In this document: piece by piece, positions 41,818 through 50,838 of the stretch
Numbering within the stretch: the first letter of the stretch is position 1
How the letters are laid out: each line of letters opens with the position of its first letter
From: Pinibacter aurantiacus
Lineage (GTDB): Bacteria > Bacteroidota > Bacteroidia > Chitinophagales > Chitinophagaceae
Direction: 5' to 3'
NCBI RefSeq assembly: GCF_019130065.1
Contig: NZ_JAHSPG010000002.1
Span: 1 to 64,000, forward strand
DNA length: 64,000 bases
Notes under the pieces: model-generated
Told to the model about the DNA's origin: nothing
What the model saw: the letters and a program-made list of their open reading frames with translations, nothing else
The model's database searches: none
Translations under genes and position numbers: made by a program

Positions 41818-42052
41818 GAGCACGCAGATGATACTGATTGGACTGATTTGCACGGATTTTTTTCTGAAGGTTTGTGAGGCTAATTGGCTGAATATCTTGT
41901 TGAATGACATTTGGTGTAAGACCTGACAGGTTTTTAGAATCCTGTCAGGTCTTGGTCTCCAATAATTTTCGAAATCCATGTTTTGCGGAGTTCTTGCTCA
42001 GTGAGAAAAAAATCCGTGCAAATCAGTCAAATCTGCGTCATCAGCGTGCTCA
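41818..42052. repeat. Outer inverted repeat enclosing an inner palindrome
   Basis: The outer arms (41818-41862 and 42006-42052) are near-perfect reverse complements with GCACGCAGATGATACTGAT words. Inside lies the CCTGACAGG palindrome at 41920-41953. The right arm overlaps the stop codon of the next gene (TGA at 42050-42052). No gene lies in 41710-42049. Confidence 0.8.
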
Positions 42053-43180
42053 CTCCATGCGCTCGATGTTCACTGAATAACTTTCGTTATCAATATTGAA
42101 TTTGTACACGTTTTTCTTGCTATCGCTGCAATATAAAATGGCTTTTCCTTTGCCTGTGTTTTTTACAGCAATGGTTTCCTCGGTTCCCATATAATGCATT
42201 TTAGACAGTTGCCACTGAACAGCCGGTGTTTGTGACACTATTGAATCCGCATTGGCAGCATAACCGTAGTTGGTAATTTCGAAATAATTGGAAGATTTTC
42301 CCGCAGCATCGCTTTTTTCTTTTAGTATAGGACCTTTTAAATCCTTTATTTTTTCGAGCTTGAAATTCTTATCAGCCGCAAAATCTTTTAATTCAACTCC
42401 TTTGAATTCTTTGTCGTTCGCTTTTAAAGCAATTGCTTTTTGCAATTCTGCTTTACCCACTTTAATGGTATCTGCAAAACGAAACTCGACATCTATCTTG
42501 ATTATTTTTTGATCAACATCGTCGGAGCTGATGTAAGAAATAACTGGCGACGTTTTTGTTGTCGCAAGGCCTTCTTCTCTTAAAGATTCTACTTCATCTT
42601 CTGCCTTAACGGCTCCCACTCTTGCATCTTCTACAGACTTCGTTATCGACGTAGTTCTTTTTGTATAAGTTCCCAATGTTATTGCGTCGCCATTCACGTC
42701 TATCACTTTCATTAAAGTGCCTTCGCTGCCAAAGTAGCTTTCGTCCTTTGCCTTGCTCGAAAAAATCAAAAACTCATTTGCATGTAAGGTATTAACCTGG
42801 GTAGACGCGTCCTGACCTTCTTTTTCAATTTTCGCTTCATAATTCTTCTGTGATTGATAGCTGCTCACCTTATCTGACACATAATACAAAAGGCCAATTA
42901 TGGCAACCAGCAACAACCCGCTGAATGCGAAAACAGAAGGACCTTTTTTTGCAAATCGTTCATTAAGTCTTTCCTTTATTTCATATGGACATTCATATAG
43001 TTTTCCATCTCCTTTATTAACAATCCAAACCTGGGCCAAAGGAAAAATGGGTATCCAGAAAATGTGAGCGTAACGCTGTCTGAGTTGAAATGTAATGTTG
43101 GCGTAAGCATTGTCGAACAAGCCAATTTCTGTAGGGTTAACCGTAAGGCGGTTAAAGTTGTTGTGACCGTAAATTATCAT
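42050..43180 (-). CDS. Membrane protein of unknown function
   Basis: The 376-residue protein has an N-terminal soluble part of about 75 residues that starts with an odd YGHNNFNRLT motif, one membrane helix at about 82-103, and a long extracellular part rich in charged residues and repeated EDEVESLREEG-type helices. No known domain is recognised. It is divergent from the lipoprotein gene at 43302 with 121 bases between them. Confidence 0.65.
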   Translation of the reverse strand: MIIYGHNNFNRLTVNPTEIGLFDNAYANITFQLRQRYAHIFWIPIFPLAQVWIVNKGDGKLYECPYEIKERLNERFAKKGPSVFAFSGLLLVAIIGLLYYVSDKVSSYQSQKNYEAKIEKEGQDASTQVNTLHANEFLIFSSKAKDESYFGSEGTLMKVIDVNGDAITLGTYTKRTTSITKSVEDARVGAVKAEDEVESLREEGLATTKTSPVISYISSDDVDQKIIKIDVEFRFADTIKVGKAELQKAIALKANDKEFKGVELKDFAADKNFKLEKIKDLKGPILKEKSDAAGKSSNYFEITNYGYAANADSIVSQTPAVQWQLSKMHYMGTEETIAVKNTGKGKAILYCSDSKKNVYKFNIDNESYSVNIERME

Positions 43181-43246
43181 GTTTCAAGGGTTTTTTACAG
43201 GATTAAGTTTTTCGGGTATTCGTCCGCGTTAACAACGCACATCGTC

Positions 43247-43276
43247 TTGATAAATCGGATAAAAATAATACATTTG
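43247..43276 (+). promoter_or_regulatory. Bacteroidota-type promoter of the lipoprotein gene
   Basis: TTG at 43247-43249 and TACATTTG at 43269-43276 are separated by 19 bases, the optimum. The ATG at 43302 follows 25 bases later. Confidence 0.65.
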
Positions 43277-43301
43277 GCTCCAAGAATCCAAATCCTAAAC
43301 T

Positions 43302-44093
43302 ATGAATATGTTAAACAACCCTAGATTACTTTTTTGTGCATTGTCACTTCTTTTTCTTTTTTCTTGTTCTACAGAAAACAAAAAACTAAACATTCTTATT
43401 GATGCCCATTATGGAAAAGCTGTCAAACTAATATTTGACGGAAAGGACACGTTGAAGATTGCCAGGGATACGTCCTTACTGTATTCTACCACAGAAGGTG
43501 TTCATAAAGTTTCAGTAAATGACAGCTCGGCAAAAGAATTTACAGTGAGCGATAAAGGTGGTTTGCTCAATTTGAACAACCGCGAATTTGTTGCCTATGA
43601 AATAAGGTATGTTTCGCAAGATAACAGCCGGGCAAACTTTGCAGACTTCAATGATTTTGTATTAAAATCAACTATCCTTATAGATTCATTTGTAGTTGTT
43701 CCGAACGGGCTACTAAGCAAGGCTGATAGTTCAATACGTAAAATATTACCAAAGCTACGAGAGTCTGGTACTTACTATTCCGGAGGGGCCACTGGATTCG
43801 AAGATGCATTTCACGGCTTGAAAAAGTTTGGTAAGGACAAGTTGTTTGTAGATAAATTTTGGGACTACGATTTGTTCGACGAAATACCTCAAACAATCTC
43901 CGTTCAAACTTCTAAATATGCGGTAGGAAATACCAGCGCAACCAGAAGTTCTATTCTACCGGTTAATACCTTTTTGATCTACGCTTTTCTGAACAAAGAT
44001 GAGTTTACCGTAAAAAGCGTTAAAAGCATTATGGAAGGCACAGAAGACAAAGCGAAGCAAAAAGAACTGGAGGATAAACAGATGAAGTTTTAA
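43302..44093 (+). CDS. Putative lipoprotein of unknown function
   Basis: The 263-residue product starts MNMLNNPRLLFCALSLLFLF and has the lipobox LFSC, so it is a lipoprotein. The mature part shows strand-rich regions and a mid-section GTYYSGGATGFEDAFHGLKKFG. No domain is recognised. It has a clear promoter and lies divergent to the membrane protein gene; a shared role is possible but unproven. Confidence 0.7.
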   Translation: MNMLNNPRLLFCALSLLFLFSCSTENKKLNILIDAHYGKAVKLIFDGKDTLKIARDTSLLYSTTEGVHKVSVNDSSAKEFTVSDKGGLLNLNNREFVAYEIRYVSQDNSRANFADFNDFVLKSTILIDSFVVVPNGLLSKADSSIRKILPKLRESGTYYSGGATGFEDAFHGLKKFGKDKLFVDKFWDYDLFDEIPQTISVQTSKYAVGNTSATRSSILPVNTFLIYAFLNKDEFTVKSVKSIMEGTEDKAKQKELEDKQMKF

Positions 44094-44106
44094 AATATCT
44101 TTTGCA

Positions 44107-44144
44107 CCAGACCTGACAGGTTTTTTGAAACCTGTCAGGTCTTA
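44107..44144. repeat. CCTGACAGG inverted repeat
   Basis: AGACCTGACAGG and CCTGTCAGGTCT flank a T-rich loop. It may also terminate the lipoprotein gene transcript. Confidence 0.7.
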
Positions 44145-44184
44145 GTCTCCGACAACCTTGAAAATCCAAAATAATCGCCGATTT

Positions 44185-44265
44185 ACATTCAAGAAAAAAT
44201 CAGCGCAAATCAGTTTAATCAGCGTCATCCCCGTCCGAACGGCTTCAGCCGGGCGGGTGCGTGCT
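44185..44265. repeat. Interspersed arm with inserted GC palindrome
   Basis: The arm (AAATCAGCGCAAATCAG...CGTGCTC) is interrupted between GTCAT and CGTGCTC by a CCCGTCC...GGGCGGG palindrome. It ends directly beside the stop codon of the SNF2 gene. Confidence 0.65.
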
Positions 44266-44270
44266 CTCTT

Positions 44271-47192
44271 CTAGCTGAACAAGAACGCCACATCCTCCGT
44301 TGTAAGTTTTTTAATAAACCCGCTGTCTTCTGCTATTAATTCTTCGGCAATCACTTTTTTCCTTTGTTGCAGTTCCAGAATTTTTTCTTCCACAGTATCA
44401 CGGCAAATCATTCTGTAAGCAAAGACGCTGTTTTGTTGACCAATACGATGCGTTCTGTCTATCGCTTGCTGTTCTGCTGCGGGGTTCCACCACGGATCCA
44501 CGAGATACACGTAATCTGCCGCAGTCAACGTTAAACCAACGCCGCCAGCTTTCAAACTAATGAGGAATATTTTAATAGAGGCATCGCTTTGAAATTGTTT
44601 TACCAGCTCCTGGCGGGTTTCTGCTTTTGTACCGCCGTCAAGATACACATAAGAAATTCCTTTCGCGTCCATCTCTTTTCTTATCAATTCCAGCATGCCG
44701 GTGAATTGCGAAAACACGAGCGCTTTTCTTTCGCCAATGTTTTCTTCTATTTCGCGCATCAACTCTTCCAGCTTTACAGATTCATTGATCTCTTTATTGC
44801 TGTCTTTCACCAAAGCCGTGGAATTGCAGATCTGGCGCAGCTTTGTAAGGCCAGACAATATTTCGATGGAATGTGAGCCCATCCCGTCTGTTTCTATTTT
44901 TTGCATAATACTTTCTCGGTAATAATCTTTCACCGCGTCGTATTCTTTGCGTTGTTCTTCGCCCATTTCGCACCATAGGATCATTTCCGTTTTTGGAGGA
45001 AGATCTTTTGCTACTTGCTCTTTCGTTCTTCTCAGCAAAAATGGAAAGATCAATTTTCTCAATTTTTGCGAAGCTTCGCGATTACCGAATTTATCTATCG
45101 GCGTTGCAAACGTTGTTTTGAAAAACTCCTTGTTGCCCAGCAATCCCGGATTTACAAAATTCATTTGCGCATACAAATCGAATGTGTTGTTCTGAATCGG
45201 CGTACCGCTCAAGATAAGTTTGTTGCGGGTATTCAATTGCTGCATTGCTTTGGTAGCAAGCGATGCGCTGTTTTTGATCACATGGCTCTCATCAAGAATG
45301 GTGTAGCCGAACTTGAATTTGGATAACTGTTCCGCATCACTGCGCACAGTTCCGTAACTGGTGATTACTAGATTTTTCTTCTTCCAGTCCTTTTCATCCA
45401 TCGATCTGCCGGCACCGTGATAAATAACATACTCCAGCTGCGGTGCAAATTTTTTCAACTCCTGTTCCCAGTTATACATAAGGGAAGTGGGGCACACCAC
45501 GAGATGTGTTTCATCTTTGTATTTATCACTCAAGTATTGAATGAAGGAAATAGTTTGCAGCGTTTTTCCCAAGCCCATATCATCTGCGAGGCAGCCACCC
45601 CACTGCATTTCATCGAGCAGGCACATCCAGTTGAACCCAGCTTTTTGATAATCGCGGAGTTGCGCATTTATTTTCTCCGGAACGGCATATACATCCTGGT
45701 TTTCTGTTTGCAACCTCTCCCATTTCTGTATATGCTCCGTGCTGATAATCTTTTTTCTTATTTCGTCACCGCCTTCTATTTCATCGCTCAGTGTCCAGTG
45801 GAGATTGGAGAGACGTATTTTGTTTTTAGTCGTTTCGCCCAGCTTAAAGAGCATGCTGTATTTAGTGATCCATTCTTCAGGAATGGCGCCAATACTACCA
45901 TCGCCCAAAATGATGTGTTGCTGTTTGTGTAAAATTGCTTTCTGCAGATCGCCGAGTGTTACGCGCTGATCGCCGAAATTAATTTCCACTTCAAGGTCAA
46001 ACCAATCAATGCCTTTTCCATTAAACTCGAACTTTATCTCCGGCGTGTTCATGTTATAACGGAAATGCTTAAGCGTTTCCATTCCCAAAATGCCGATATT
46101 TTGGTCAGTAAGCTTTCGATAACATTTTACCAACCATTGGCTCTTCTCAGCTTCGGCAAAAGAGAGGTAAAAAAAACCGTTGTTCTGCTGAGAGAATTTT
46201 TTATTCTGCGACCGAAGTAATTCTTTGAAAGCGTTCTCTGCGTCTGCCTTTCGTTTTATTTCGTAAACAACATCGGTAGTATAAATTTCTGTGGCCAGTT
46301 TCTCATCATCTTCAATTTCAAAGTCTGCATATCGCCAGTGTGGCTTGAGCATAAGGAATGCATTGTTCAATTCGCTTAAATAAACATTGCATTGTGGCTC
46401 GATGTCAATAACTTCTCTCTTGAGCAAAATGTTTTTGTTTACCGGATAGTTTTCGGCAAGCTTATCAACAATTTGTCTCACAAAGTTCTGTTCGCCGTGC
46501 AACAAGCCATCGCGATAACCGTCGGAGAATTTCTCGAGAACATCTGCATCTTTTGGTTTCAGCAGAAAAAATTCTGACTTGCTTCTTAATAAAAATGAAG
46601 TGCGTGAAAATTCAGTAAGTGAATAGGTATTGCCGTTAATATCTACAAATGCATAAAGCCGGAGGATACCGGTGCTTGTTCTGGCCAGTTCAAAATTAAG
46701 CTGGCAAGAATAGTTACTAACAGCTGCGGGTTTGGTAACCGTAGTTGTCAACAAGTCATCGTCTATTCCCTGGTAATACCATTTTACAAGAGATGCAAAT
46801 GGCTTAAGTTGTTGGAAAATATTGAAGTGGTAGTTAACAATTCCTTTCTGGATAAAATCTTCTTTGCTAACAGATCCATCTTCATGCACATATTGGAGCG
46901 CTAATTTTTCTTTCTGGTATTGGAGGGCAGAAGCAAATAGTTGCTTGATGATCCGAAGAAATTCTGTTGGCAAAGCTTTGAAGTGAGAAAGCGCGACGTC
47001 GCTGTTCAGCGGGAATTTCTGTAATGTACGCTGGTTGTTGAATTCATTGATCAGTAACCCTTCAATTGCAAACCCCATTTCATTCCTCGCCGTTGTATTG
47101 ATGAGCAGGGCGGGCGTTGTTTTTGCCTTCGACTTCGGGTTATTGGTGATAATAACTGTTCGTTGTGGATATTGTTTTTCTTCTTCACTCAT
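44271..47192 (-). CDS. SNF2-family DNA-dependent ATPase
   Basis: The 973-residue protein is a RapA/Swi2-Snf2-type motor. The helicase core starts near residue 510 with DYQKAGFNWM, Walker A DDMGLGKTLQT near 536, the DESH box (LDESHVIKN) and a C-terminal helicase part with DRTHRIGQQNSVFAYRMI. The N-terminal half of about 500 residues has no recognised domain. It translocates on double-stranded DNA and probably remodels DNA-protein complexes. Neighbours do not suggest a defence system. No methylase or nuclease partner is visible. Confidence 0.9.
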   Translation of the reverse strand: MSEEEKQYPQRTVIITNNPKSKAKTTPALLINTTARNEMGFAIEGLLINEFNNQRTLQKFPLNSDVALSHFKALPTEFLRIIKQLFASALQYQKEKLALQYVHEDGSVSKEDFIQKGIVNYHFNIFQQLKPFASLVKWYYQGIDDDLLTTTVTKPAAVSNYSCQLNFELARTSTGILRLYAFVDINGNTYSLTEFSRTSFLLRSKSEFFLLKPKDADVLEKFSDGYRDGLLHGEQNFVRQIVDKLAENYPVNKNILLKREVIDIEPQCNVYLSELNNAFLMLKPHWRYADFEIEDDEKLATEIYTTDVVYEIKRKADAENAFKELLRSQNKKFSQQNNGFFYLSFAEAEKSQWLVKCYRKLTDQNIGILGMETLKHFRYNMNTPEIKFEFNGKGIDWFDLEVEINFGDQRVTLGDLQKAILHKQQHIILGDGSIGAIPEEWITKYSMLFKLGETTKNKIRLSNLHWTLSDEIEGGDEIRKKIISTEHIQKWERLQTENQDVYAVPEKINAQLRDYQKAGFNWMCLLDEMQWGGCLADDMGLGKTLQTISFIQYLSDKYKDETHLVVCPTSLMYNWEQELKKFAPQLEYVIYHGAGRSMDEKDWKKKNLVITSYGTVRSDAEQLSKFKFGYTILDESHVIKNSASLATKAMQQLNTRNKLILSGTPIQNNTFDLYAQMNFVNPGLLGNKEFFKTTFATPIDKFGNREASQKLRKLIFPFLLRRTKEQVAKDLPPKTEMILWCEMGEEQRKEYDAVKDYYRESIMQKIETDGMGSHSIEILSGLTKLRQICNSTALVKDSNKEINESVKLEELMREIEENIGERKALVFSQFTGMLELIRKEMDAKGISYVYLDGGTKAETRQELVKQFQSDASIKIFLISLKAGGVGLTLTAADYVYLVDPWWNPAAEQQAIDRTHRIGQQNSVFAYRMICRDTVEEKILELQQRKKVIAEELIAEDSGFIKKLTTEDVAFLFS

Positions 47193-47208
47193 TCAGGCAA
47201 AAATAATA

Positions 47209-47300
47209 ATTGAGTAACTGAATAACTGAATAACTGAGGGTGTAAATGCAACCTTGTTTTCCACAATTCGGTTATTCATTAATTCAATCATTCAATCATT
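47209..47300. repeat. Word-type inverted repeat (AACTGAAT word)
   Basis: The left arm at 47209-47238 repeats GAGTAACTGAATAACTGA and the right arm at 47266-47299 repeats TTATTCATTAATTCAATCATTC. It lies between two divergent genes. Confidence 0.65.
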
Positions 47301-47307
47301 ATTTTTG
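47300..47307 (+). promoter_or_regulatory. -7 promoter box 4 bases from the DsbA-like gene
   Basis: TATTTTTG fully matches TAnnTTTG and is followed by 4 bases and the ATG at 47312. A leaderless mRNA is likely. Confidence 0.5.
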
Positions 47308-47311
47308 TGCT

Positions 47312-47974
47312 ATGACTCCAACAATTATTTACTGTTACGATGCATATTGTGGCTGGTGCTATGGATTCAGTCCGATAATCAAAAGAATTTTTGAAGAATA
47401 TAAGGACAAATTATTTTTTGAAACCTTGAGTGGAAATATGATCCCTGTGGAAAACACACATCATATTGGCAGAATGGCTTCCTACATTAAAGATGCTTAT
47501 AAAGTGGTGGAAGAGCGCACCGGTATTAAGTTTGGAGAAGATTACCTCTGGCATATTAAAAATCCTGATGACAGTGACTGGTACCCAAATTCTGAAAAAG
47601 CTGCCATAGCCATGTGCGTTTTTAAGGATTACTATCCTGATGATACTGTGCTGTTTGCGGCAGATCTTCAATATTCACTTCACTACGAGGGCCGCGATCT
47701 CACGGACAATGAGGCTTACCGGCATTTGCTGGAAAAATATAATATCCCTGCAGAAGAGTTTTACACGAAACTGGCGGGTGAAGAATATAAGGAACGCGCT
47801 TACTATGAATTCGCTTTGTGCAAGCAATTAAAAGTAACCGGATTTCCCACCGTTTTTATGCAGGTGAATGAAGGAAAGTTCTATTTACTAACACGAGGTT
47901 TTACTGAATACGAAACGCTAAAAGCCACGATAGACAATGTTTTGAGCGAGATAGAGAAGAGCGAAGACGCGTAA
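47312..47974 (+). CDS. DsbA/FrnE-like thioredoxin-fold protein
   Basis: The 220-residue protein has an N-terminal CxxC-type motif, DAYCGWCYGF at residues 9-18, within a thioredoxin fold, then a helical insert (residues about 45-150) as in DsbA and FrnE, and a cis-proline block VTGFPTVFMQ. No signal peptide is visible from the chosen ATG. The start at 47312 is preferred because the -7 box at 47300-47307 lies directly before it, and the longer frame upstream runs into repeats. A cytoplasmic oxidoreductase role is likely. Confidence 0.85.
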   Translation: MTPTIIYCYDAYCGWCYGFSPIIKRIFEEYKDKLFFETLSGNMIPVENTHHIGRMASYIKDAYKVVEERTGIKFGEDYLWHIKNPDDSDWYPNSEKAAIAMCVFKDYYPDDTVLFAADLQYSLHYEGRDLTDNEAYRHLLEKYNIPAEEFYTKLAGEEYKERAYYEFALCKQLKVTGFPTVFMQVNEGKFYLLTRGFTEYETLKATIDNVLSEIEKSEDA

Positions 47975-48086
47975 AGAGAAACGCAGATCTTCATGATTGG
48001 CCTGTAATTCAAATATAAATGCTAAGATTCTACCTTTTTCAACTTTAAAAAATCCTAATTATAAAGTCAGCCTTTTCTTGTGCTTC

Positions 48087-48094
48087 TACATTTG
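48087..48094 (+). promoter_or_regulatory. -7 promoter box of the outer-membrane protein gene
   Basis: TACATTTG fits TAnnTTTG and lies 24 bases before the ATG at 48119. No TTG at 19-21 bases upstream was found. Confidence 0.4.
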
Positions 48095-48118
48095 CGCCTT
48101 ATCTCAAAATTTAACATT

Positions 48119-48718
48119 ATGAAAAGGATTTTAGTCATCTGCAGCACCTTGGTACTTTTCTCATTGGGCGCAAAATCGCAAATTAGTTATGGAGTTAAAG
48201 TTGGTTTTAACGCATCTAATGTTAGCAATTCCGACGGTAAAACTCTTTCGGGCGGTCATGTTGGTGGACTTGTAAACTATGCACTTTCCAAAAATTTCGC
48301 ATTACAGGGAGAGGTGTTGTATTCTACACAGGGATGCCGTTATAAAGCGGGCGAATTTGGTCCATTTTCTTTAAGCTTAAATAGTACACTTAGCTACATC
48401 AATATTCCCATCCTGGCTCAGTACTATTTCACACCGGGCTTTTATGTAGAAGCAGGCCCACAAATCGGTTTTTTAACTTCCGCAAAATTGGATAACTACG
48501 ACCCGGCAGATAATGACGGACATGCTTACAAAGATTACTTTAAATCAACTGATTTTTCGGGTGGCATTGGATTGGGTTATATCTTTAAAAAGATAAATCT
48601 GGGTATTGATGCCCGTTATACTTTTGGGCTTTCAAACATTGCAAAAGAATCTGATGATAAACTCCATAACAAGGTTTTCCAGCTTGGCGTATTTTATAAA
48701 TTCGGAAAGAAAAAGTAG
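48119..48718 (+). CDS. Outer-membrane beta-barrel (porin family) protein
   Basis: The 199-residue protein has a signal peptide (MKRILVICSTLVLFSLGAKSQ) and eight or so barrel strands, with YGVKVGFNASNVS at the start, GFYVEAGPQIGFL and the ending KVFQLGVFYKFGKK. It fits the small outer-membrane-barrel family common in Bacteroidota. The start at 48119 begins the signal peptide; upstream codons show none. It is followed by a strong terminator. Confidence 0.85.
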   Translation: MKRILVICSTLVLFSLGAKSQISYGVKVGFNASNVSNSDGKTLSGGHVGGLVNYALSKNFALQGEVLYSTQGCRYKAGEFGPFSLSLNSTLSYINIPILAQYYFTPGFYVEAGPQIGFLTSAKLDNYDPADNDGHAYKDYFKSTDFSGGIGLGYIFKKINLGIDARYTFGLSNIAKESDDKLHNKVFQLGVFYKFGKKK

Positions 48719-48737
48719 TTCAAGGTTTAATAAGCAT

Positions 48738-48767
48738 AAAATGGCGTGGGAAATCCCACGCCATTTT
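48738..48767 (+). terminator. Intrinsic terminator of the outer-membrane protein gene
   Basis: AAAATGGCGTGGG and CCCACGCCATTTT form a stem of 13 base pairs with a 4-base loop and a T-rich tail. Confidence 0.85.
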
Positions 48768-48843
48768 ATTTTGAATAGCTTCTTCGGAAAAAAATCATCA
48801 CTCATCATGAAAATCAAGAGAATCTGCACTCCGTTTTTCCAAT

Positions 48844-48870
48844 AAAAAAGCCGCATCATTACAATGCGGC
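48844..48870 (-). terminator. Intrinsic terminator of the small protein gene
   Basis: GCCGCAT and ATGCGGC arms with a TTTTTTAT tail in the minus direction lie 66 bases after the stop at 48937. Confidence 0.75.
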
Positions 48871-48936
48871 CATAGCACAAACACTGTTTTTTGTGGTTTC
48901 AGAAGTAAGCGCTAAAAACTTTAATGTTTAGGGAAT

Positions 48937-49107
48937 TTATTTCAATCTGCTGCGGTGGTATTGATGTTCTCCGCTGATAGGGGAGTTACCAAAAATAATA
49001 ATGGCAAAAATGTTCTTAATAAATCTGCCAAGGTTAGAAGATGGACGGTATGCGTCTTTGTAAATTTTTGCTTTGTGTACTTCGTAGTACATTGATTTGT
49101 TTTTCAT
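48937..49107 (-). CDS. Small basic protein, 56 residues
   Basis: A short frame encodes MKNKSMYYEVHKAKIYKDAY, RPSSNLGRFIKNIFAIIIFG and NSPISGEHQYHRSRLK. It is rich in Lys, Arg and Tyr, and a hydrophobic stretch FIKNIFAIIIFG could associate with a membrane. A minus-strand intrinsic terminator lies 66 bases downstream. No domain is recognised. The rest of 48719-49316 has repeats of the AATCATGA family near 48800 and no other gene. Confidence 0.5.
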   Translation of the reverse strand: MKNKSMYYEVHKAKIYKDAYRPSSNLGRFIKNIFAIIIFGNSPISGEHQYHRSRLK

Positions 49108-49316
49108 TTTGAATTCTTGGTTTAATGATTCAGAAGGATATCAGAATAAACGAATTTACAGTAGAAATCAATTAAAAACTTAATATAATATATATTTTTA
49201 TTTTATTAATACAACAATCGTTTGTCGCCATTCTGTTCTTCGAATCGTATTATGCAACGCAAAAAAACACGGAAAATTGTGAATTACGTGTGAATAGCGT
49301 CTTTTTAACATTTCAA

Positions 49317-50555
49317 TTAAATTAGCCAACCCAACAGTAAACATAACAACACAATTACCGGAGAAGGTAATTTAGAATACAGCAGCAAAACCGTTGTTCC
49401 AACAATGACCGAAAGATTCACAAAACTCACCATTTTTAAACCTATAATCGTGATATCCTTCAACATATAGAATGTGGCTGCCAACAATATTCCTACCACT
49501 ACGGCATTAATTCCTTCCGTGGCTCTATAGACGACAACATACCGCTTAAGGTTGTGCCATATGGGAAAAAAGAATAGAACAAGTAAAGCACTGGGAAGAA
49601 AAATTGCCACAGACCCAATTGCACAGCCCAATAGTTGCCAGGAAACATTTCCGTCTTTCATAGCCGTTCCTCCCATATAGGAAGAGACGGAAAATACCGG
49701 CCCAGGCATGGCCCTAATCATTCCGGCACCTAAATAAAAATCTTCCCGATCAATTCTTACAACATTTGGATTTTTTTTCATCACTGCTTTTGACTCCGGA
49801 CGCATTACGAACTGCTCGTACATCATCGGGATTAATACGTTTCCTCCGCCAAAAACAAAGCTCCCAAACCTGTAGGTGTTCTCAAACAAGTTAATGGGTC
49901 TTCTGTTGGGCCAGTCATTTTTCCTGGCCGTTTCACTGAGCAAGCCTGCGAGGATAAAAATGATTGCGAATAGCCAGATGTTCCACCACTTAATTTTTTG
50001 CGTTACCACTTCTTTTTCAAGAATACGTTTGTCACTAAGATTAGTCACAAAACCTCCGACCAAAATCAGCACGGGAATTACCCACGGTCGCGTAAAAAGA
50101 AGCAACAAAATAACTGTTGAAAAACCGGCGATGACCCAGGTGATTGTGTTGTGCACCGAACGCCTGAATGCTTTGAGGGCGGCGAATGCTAGAAAGCCAA
50201 CAGACATTGGCGCGATAAATTTGAAGATCGTTTTTACAGTGCGCTGATCTATATACTCCAGGAAAAAGGAGAAGGCCCCCATTAAACAACAGGCGGGCAA
50301 CATCCAAATGATCAGGGCGAGAACGGCCAGCGGAACTCCGCCGCGTTTGTATCCGATCAATGTCAAAATCTGGGTAGAAGAGGCGCCGGGAAGAAGCTGG
50401 CAAAATGCTGTGTAATCCATCAACTCTTCTTCTGTAACATCTTTTCTTCCATGTACAAAAGTTTTCAGCATCATGGCGTAGTGTCCCTGCGGACCGCCGA
50501 ATGCTGTTATGCTGTGAAGAAAGACTGCTTTTAAAAATGGAATATGGCGAAACAT
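49317..50555 (-). CDS. chrA: Chromate transporter family protein
   Basis: The 412-residue membrane protein has about ten to twelve helices and the CHR-family motifs twice: [11 protein letters not shown] with LPGASSTQ in the first half and [12 protein letters not shown] with [15 protein letters not shown] in the second. It should export chromate or a related anion using the proton gradient. A 19-base perfect palindrome lies 22 bases upstream of its ATG. The gene stands alone. Confidence 0.9.
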   Translation of the reverse strand: MFRHIPFLKAVFLHSITAFGGPQGHYAMMLKTFVHGRKDVTEEELMDYTAFCQLLPGASSTQILTLIGYKRGGVPLAVLALIIWMLPACCLMGAFSFFLEYIDQRTVKTIFKFIAPMSVGFLAFAALKAFRRSVHNTITWVIAGFSTVILLLLFTRPWVIPVLILVGGFVTNLSDKRILEKEVVTQKIKWWNIWLFAIIFILAGLLSETARKNDWPNRRPINLFENTYRFGSFVFGGGNVLIPMMYEQFVMRPESKAVMKKNPNVVRIDREDFYLGAGMIRAMPGPVFSVSSYMGGTAMKDGNVSWQLLGCAIGSVAIFLPSALLVLFFFPIWHNLKRYVVVYRATEGINAVVVGILLAATFYMLKDITIIGLKMVSFVNLSVIVGTTVLLLYSKLPSPVIVLLCLLLGWLI

Positions 50556-50576
50556 AGAATTCTCTGGTATGAGTTT

Positions 50577-50595
50577 AAATAGGATAATCCTATTT
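50577..50595. promoter_or_regulatory. Perfect palindrome upstream of chrA
   Basis: AAATAGGATAATCCTATTT is a 19-base palindrome around a central A. Its place in front of a lone transporter gene suggests an operator. The regulator is not in the window. Confidence 0.45.
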
Positions 50596-50708
50596 CACCA
50601 CAGATAACAACGGCCTCAAACGCATTGCCACTAATCAATTAACCATTATCAAGTGTGTAGCGCAAATCTAAAAGATAATGAGAACTTTTTCTATGACTAT
50701 TTAGGAGA

Positions 50709-50838
50709 GAAGTAATTAATAATTAATAGGTGGACCACGCTAATAAAAGAAAGATCCTTCATTGTATAAGATGATTAGTAAGATGCATCTCTTAATAAAT
50801 GTCGCCCTATTAATTATTAATTGCTAATTATCAATTTT
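50709..50838. repeat. Word-type inverted repeat (AATTAATAATTAATAGG word)
   Basis: Arms at 50709-50732 and 50806-50837 are reverse complements. The right arm contains the nadD stop codon at 50831-50833. Confidence 0.7.

Noticed and set aside
45417-45932. Plus-strand frame of 171 codons opposite the SNF2 gene
   Set aside because: The SNF2 helicase motifs on the other strand are continuous through this part.
44271-47192. Possible defence island around the SNF2 ATPase
   Set aside because: No methylase, nuclease, phospholipase D or other defence partner lies beside it; the neighbours are envelope and redox genes.
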